A DNA stretch of 64,000 bases from Amorphochlora amoebiformis. Its lineage: Eukaryota; Cercozoa; Chlorarachniophyceae. The notes beneath the pieces are model-generated. The model did not search any database and was not told where the DNA came from. It saw only the letters and a list, made by a program, of their open reading frames with translations. The stretch covers positions 558,001 to 622,000 of the forward strand of contig BAAHQB010000023.1 of assembly GCA_054601695.1 (NCBI GenBank), written 5' to 3'. The translations under genes and the position numbers were made by a program. The first letter of the stretch is position 1. Each line of letters begins with the position of its first letter. Below, in pieces: positions 49,620 through 64,000 of this stretch.

Positions 49620-50420
49620 GCTTAAAACCAATTCTATTCACTACTATTAGGCTTAAAACCAACTCTATTCACTACTATTAGGCTTAAAACTAGTTAATAG
49701 TATTAGGATTAGACCTAAGGTTCGACATATTAGTATTAGGATTAAGATTAGACTTATTAATACTAGGATTAAACCTAAGATTAGACTTATTGTTGAGGCC
49801 AGTATTAGACGTATCAACGTCAAGATTAAGGGGAGTATTAGACGTATCAACATTAAGATTAAGGGGAATATTAGACTTATCGACGTTAAGATTAAGGGGA
49901 GTATTAGACTTATCAACATTAAGATTAAGGGGAGTATTAGACGTATCAACATTAAGATTAAGGGGAGTATTAGACGTATCAACATTAAGATTAAGGGGAG
50001 TATTAGACGTATCAACATTAAGATTAAGGGGAGTATTAGACGTATCAACATTAAGATTAAGGGGAGTATTAGACTTATCGACGTTAAGATTAAGGGCAGT
50101 ATTAGACTTATCGACGTTAAGATTAAGGGCAGTATTAGACTTATCGACGTTAAGATTAAGGGCAGTAATAGACCTATCAACATTAAGATTGAGATGAGTA
50201 TTAGACGTATCAACATTAAGATTAAGGGGAGTATTAGACTTATCAACATTAAGATTAAGATGAGTATTAAACTTATCAACATTAAGATTAAGGGCAGTAT
50301 TATTAGACTTATCAACGTAAAGATTAAGGGCAGTATTAGACTTATCAACGTTACGATTAAGGGGAGTATTAAAGATTTAAGATGAGTATTAGACTTATCA
50401 ACATTAAGATTAAGGGCAGA
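49620..50420. repeat. 33-bp in-frame minisatellite, about 20 copies
   Basis: Unit AACATTAAGATTAAGGGGAG plus TATTAGACGTATC (33 bp, 11 codons). Because the unit is a multiple of 3, periodic frames stay open on both strands (LRLRGVLDVST on plus, SLILPLILTSI on minus). No start context, splice sites or neighbouring domains support a protein, so I treat it as a minisatellite. Confidence 0.85.
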
Positions 50421-50525
50421 TGAGATCTCGGTTAGAAAGAAAGAATCTTAATTTAGAGCAAACCAAAGCCGGATCATACGGAAACATATTCGTACAATTA
50501 AACTTAATTCTTCGGGTCTGTCCCA
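50421..50525. other. Unique sequence, nothing recognised
   Basis: About 100 bp between the minisatellite and a TTAGGG array. Confidence 0.5.
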
Positions 50526-50529
50526 CCTA

Positions 50530-50745
50530 GTTAGGGTTAGGGTTAGGGTTAGGGTTAGGGTTAGGGTTAGGGTTAGGGTTAGGGTTAGGTTATGGTTAGA
50601 GATTGGGTTAGGGTTAGGGTTAGGATCAGATCAGATTATTCAGAATGTCTTAGTCCTAGGACCATTGACTCCTCCACAGGGTGGGGCTATAGTGTTAGGG
50701 TTAGGGTTAGGGTTAGGGTTAGGGTTAGGGTTAGGGTTAGAGTTA
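50530..50745. repeat. TTAGGG arrays flanking a junction element
   Basis: Arrays at 50530-50623 and 50694-50740. The junction element (copy D) lies at 50624-50692. Confidence 0.95.
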
Positions 50746-50759
50746 GCTGTGTGTATGAG

Positions 50760-50777
50760 TAGCGTATTATATGTATG

Positions 50778-50840
<63 letters not shown>

Positions 50841-51061
50841 ATATATATATATATATATATATGTGTGCATATATATATATATATGTAAATGTGTGTGTGT
50901 ATATATATATATATATATGTGTATATATATATATAAGAATGTACAGATATAAAATGTATGTACATATTTGTATGGAATAATACATATATATATATATATA
51001 TGTAAAGATAATATATTATACATATACACACATACAAATATATATATATACACACACACAC

Positions 51062-51098
<37 letters not shown>

Positions 51099-51146
51099 AG
51101 AATGTACAGATATAAAATGTATGTACATATTTGTATAGAATAATAC

Positions 51147-51177
<31 letters not shown>

Positions 51178-51237
51178 ATATATATATATGTGCATATATA
51201 TATATATATAAATAAATATATATATATATATATTATT

Positions 51238-51277
<40 letters not shown>

Positions 51278-51279
51278 AT

Positions 51280-51319
<40 letters not shown>

Positions 51320-51433
51320 GTGTGTAAAGATAATATTATACATACACACACACACCATATTTTTTATATATTTTGTCTATATATATTATATATATATATA
51401 TGTATGTGGATGTGTTTATATATGTGTATATGT

Positions 51434-51503
<70 letters not shown>

Positions 51504-51560
51504 GCAAACCTCTAACACCATATTCGAATACCGACAATACCTGTTTAGAACCCACTTTGA
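50760..51560. repeat. (AT)n with a 145-bp duplication
   Basis: TAAGAATGTACAGATATAAA through TTTGTATGGAATAATACATA occurs at 50933 and 51096. (GT)n at 51303-51325. Confidence 0.85.
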
Positions 51561-51569
51561 ACTCCTAAA

Positions 51570-52035
51570 TAGGATTAGGGTTAGGGTTAGGATTAGGGTT
51601 AGGGTTAGGGTTAGGGTTAGGGTAGGGTTAGGGTTAGGGTTAGGGTTAGGGTTAGGGTTAGAGTTAGGGTCAGGGTTAGCTTTAGATTAATGTAAGGGTT
51701 AGGTTACGGTTAGGGTTAGGATTTAGGGTCAGGGTTAGTGTTAACGTTAGGGTTATGCGTTAGGGTTAGGGTTAGAGTTCGCGGTAGGGTTAGGGTTGAA
51801 GTTAGGGTTAGGGTTAGGTTAGGATTAGGGTTCGGACTGGGTACGCTCAAATCTCGGCCAAGGGTTAGGGTTAGGGTTAGGGTTAGGGTTAGGGTTAGGG
51901 TTACGGTTAAGACTCAAAAGTAGGGTTAGGGTTAGGGATACTAGGATAGATTTATGGTTTAGGGTTAGGGTTAGGGTTAGATTTCACCGTTGAACTTGGA
52001 TTAGAGTTGGGGTTAGGGGGTTAGGGTTAGGTGAC
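51570..52035. repeat. TTAGGG-type block, degenerate
   Basis: Contains unique inserts, such as GACTGGGTACGCTCAAATCT at 51835. No exon recognised. Confidence 0.93.
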
Positions 52036-52039
52036 AGTT

Positions 52040-52082
<43 letters not shown>

Positions 52083-52147
52083 ATGTAGGTATATGTAGAT
52101 AACATATGAATCTATACATATATATCTATATACAAATATATACATAT

Positions 52148-52203
<56 letters not shown>

Positions 52204-52320
52204 GGGTTATTGTTAGGGTTAGAGGGATGTGTGTCGCTAGGGTTACAAGTGGGGTCGATCCGTGGTTCGTGTCGTGCACGTTACCGTCTTTCGTATACGA
52301 GGTGTACAAAACCTAAGATT
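52036..52320. repeat. (AT)n and unique sequence
   Basis: (AT)n at 52049-52080 and 52149-52200, then unique sequence to 52320. No exon recognised. Confidence 0.6.
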
Positions 52321-52800
52321 CAGGGTTAGGGTTAGGGTTAGGGTTAGGGTTAGGGTTAGGGTTAGGGTTAGGACAATTTTAGGAACAAGCTGGGGTTAAT
52401 TGGGTACGCCTCTTGACTACCTTCAAATCCAACTGAGTTAGGGTTAGATTAGGGTTGAGAGGGTTAGGAATACTTGAACATCTCAGGGGTGCATGCATTA
52501 GGGTTAGGGTTAGGATCAGATTATTCAGCATGTCTTAGTCCTAGGGTTAGGATTAGGGTTAGGGTTAGGGTTGTCTGTTCAGTACTGAAACTCAGTGGGG
52601 AGTAGGGTTAGGGTTAGGGTCAGGATGCTTGAACTATGATTGAGCATCTTGGGGTCGGGTAGGGTTCAGATGCAATGGTTAGGGAAGGTATGCCTGGACA
52701 ATGTCTCCGAATTTGACGTAAGGTGAGTCGATGTGAGTGTCGGGGAATGGATTGGACATGTGAATTATAGTAGGATCGGAGAGCTGAGGTAGCGTATGTA
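52321..52800. repeat. Sparse TTAGGG with unique DNA and junction element copy E
   Basis: TTAGGG at 52323-52372 and 52500-52512, element copy E at 52514-52543, then non-repetitive sequence to 52800. No gene seen. Confidence 0.75.
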
Positions 52801-53173
<373 letters not shown>

Positions 53174-53446
53174 ACGGAAGACTACGTAGTAGTGGTTGTC
53201 GGGATATACTATGGGACTGGGAAAGTCTTAGAGGAGGGGGATGGAAAGCGAGATACGAAAAGGCCGCGAAGGTCGCCATTAGGCACCCTCGGAACGCGGC
53301 CATTGACTATCGTGACAGATAAGGTGTGTCACGCTGGAGTCAATGTGACATGGCTACAGGTCACGCTAATTGATGTGACGATACCCTCAGTCACGACTTT
53401 TGACTTGCCGACTTCCTACTTCCGAGGTGTCGCGATCTCAGACTAG
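53174..53446 (+). CDS. Candidate terminal exon, 90 codons, unidentified
   Basis: Acceptor CTATTTTTAG, then an uninterrupted reading TEDYVVVVVGIYYGTGKVLE, later TRPLTIVTDKVCHAGVNVTW and TIPSVTTFDLPTSYFRGVAI, to TAG at 53444. This is the longest non-repetitive open stretch in the window apart from OYE. No family recognised: a beta-rich fold is suggested by the Val/Thr/Ile alternation. A second frame (GWKARYEKAAKVAIRHPRNA) is open for part of the length, which limits confidence. It ends about 190 bp before the proposed start of the COG0523 gene. Confidence 0.4.
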   Translation, partial: TEDYVVVVVGIYYGTGKVLEEGDGKRDTKRPRRSPLGTLGTRPLTIVTDKVCHAGVNVTWLQVTLIDVTIPSVTTFDLPTSYFRGVAISD

Positions 53447-53638
53447 TTTCTACCAGTTCATCCCCTCTCTCCCTCCCCCGTATACCCCACTCACTCCCCT
53501 CCATCCACAATTTAGTTGATAGAGTCGATTTTTTGCTTCATTTCTGGACAAGGTTTGCCGCTAGCTACCTCAAAAACATACGCCCCGGCACCTTACCCTT
53601 TCAAAACACTTGCAGCTTACATCAACCAGTTGAAAAGT

Positions 53639-63771
<10,133 letters not shown>

Positions 63772-63876
63772 GTAAATCTCCCTTAACATAGACATATATA
63801 TATATACATATATATATATATTGTTTGAAGGAATTCTCTGGATTAGGTAAATTACCCTTAACATATACATGTATAC

Positions 63877-63931
<55 letters not shown>

Positions 63932-64000
63932 CATATCGTTTGAAGGGGATTCTCTGCATTAGATAAATCACCCTTAACATATACATATACATATATATAT
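63772..64000. repeat. Two copies of the preceding exon end
   Basis: The last part of exon 63710-63771 with donor (TTTGAAGGGAATTCTCTGGA then TTAGGTAAAT) recurs at 63822 and 63938. The last copy has lost the donor (TTAGATAAAT). Confidence 0.9.

Overview
This is nuclear DNA of a eukaryote with spliceosomal introns and a TTAGGG-type telomere repeat. The lineage cannot be fixed from the window. A free-living protist, alga or zoosporic fungus fits the 7TM-RGS signalling protein, the very small exons and the heavy repeat load. Roughly nine tenths of the sequence is simple or satellite DNA: (AT)n arrays, kilobase-long purine/pyrimidine tracts, telomere-type arrays, and minisatellites with 15 to 131 bp units. 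Almost all long open frames are products of these repeats.

Four genes can be assembled by reading the short unique islands between repeats and checking splice sites, reading phase and protein-family motifs. (1) Plus strand, about 2.05-31.76 kb: a membrane protein with late transmembrane segments of a seven-helix receptor, a complete RGS domain, a basic linker and a second RGS-like region. It is built from 27 exons of 23-125 nt whose phases all join. (2) Minus strand, 39.09-32.84 kb: a small ankyrin-repeat protein of about 166 residues in 9 exons. (3) Plus strand, 39.43-40.91 kb: an Old Yellow Enzyme family flavin oxidoreductase of 386 residues, two exons and one intron, divergent from gene 2 with about 335 bp between the start codons. 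(4) Plus strand, 53.64 kb to at least 63.77 kb: a COG0523 (CobW/ZNG1-type) G3E GTPase in at least a dozen exons. Smaller exon islands at 0.99, 32.1-32.3, 43.2-44.6, 47.6 and 53.2-53.4 kb belong to genes I could not complete.

Layout: 0-1 kb GA tract; 1-31.8 kb the 7TM-RGS gene, with introns holding (AT)n, CT tracts, telomere-type arrays and satellites; 31.8-39.1 kb the ankyrin gene and its repeats; 39.1-41 kb the gene-dense OYE island; 41-53 kb mostly repeats (32-bp and 33-bp minisatellites, long telomere-type blocks) with a few minus-strand exons; 53-64 kb the COG0523 gene.

Three structural themes stand out. Telomere-type arrays sit directly against splice donors and acceptors. Fragments of exons with their splice sites are repeatedly copied into the neighbouring intron between (AT)n arrays; in one case an exon has become an eight-copy satellite. 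A short element with a constant 3-prime end and variable 5-prime truncation is joined to telomere-type arrays at six places in one orientation. All gene models here were made by eye, without transcript or database support.
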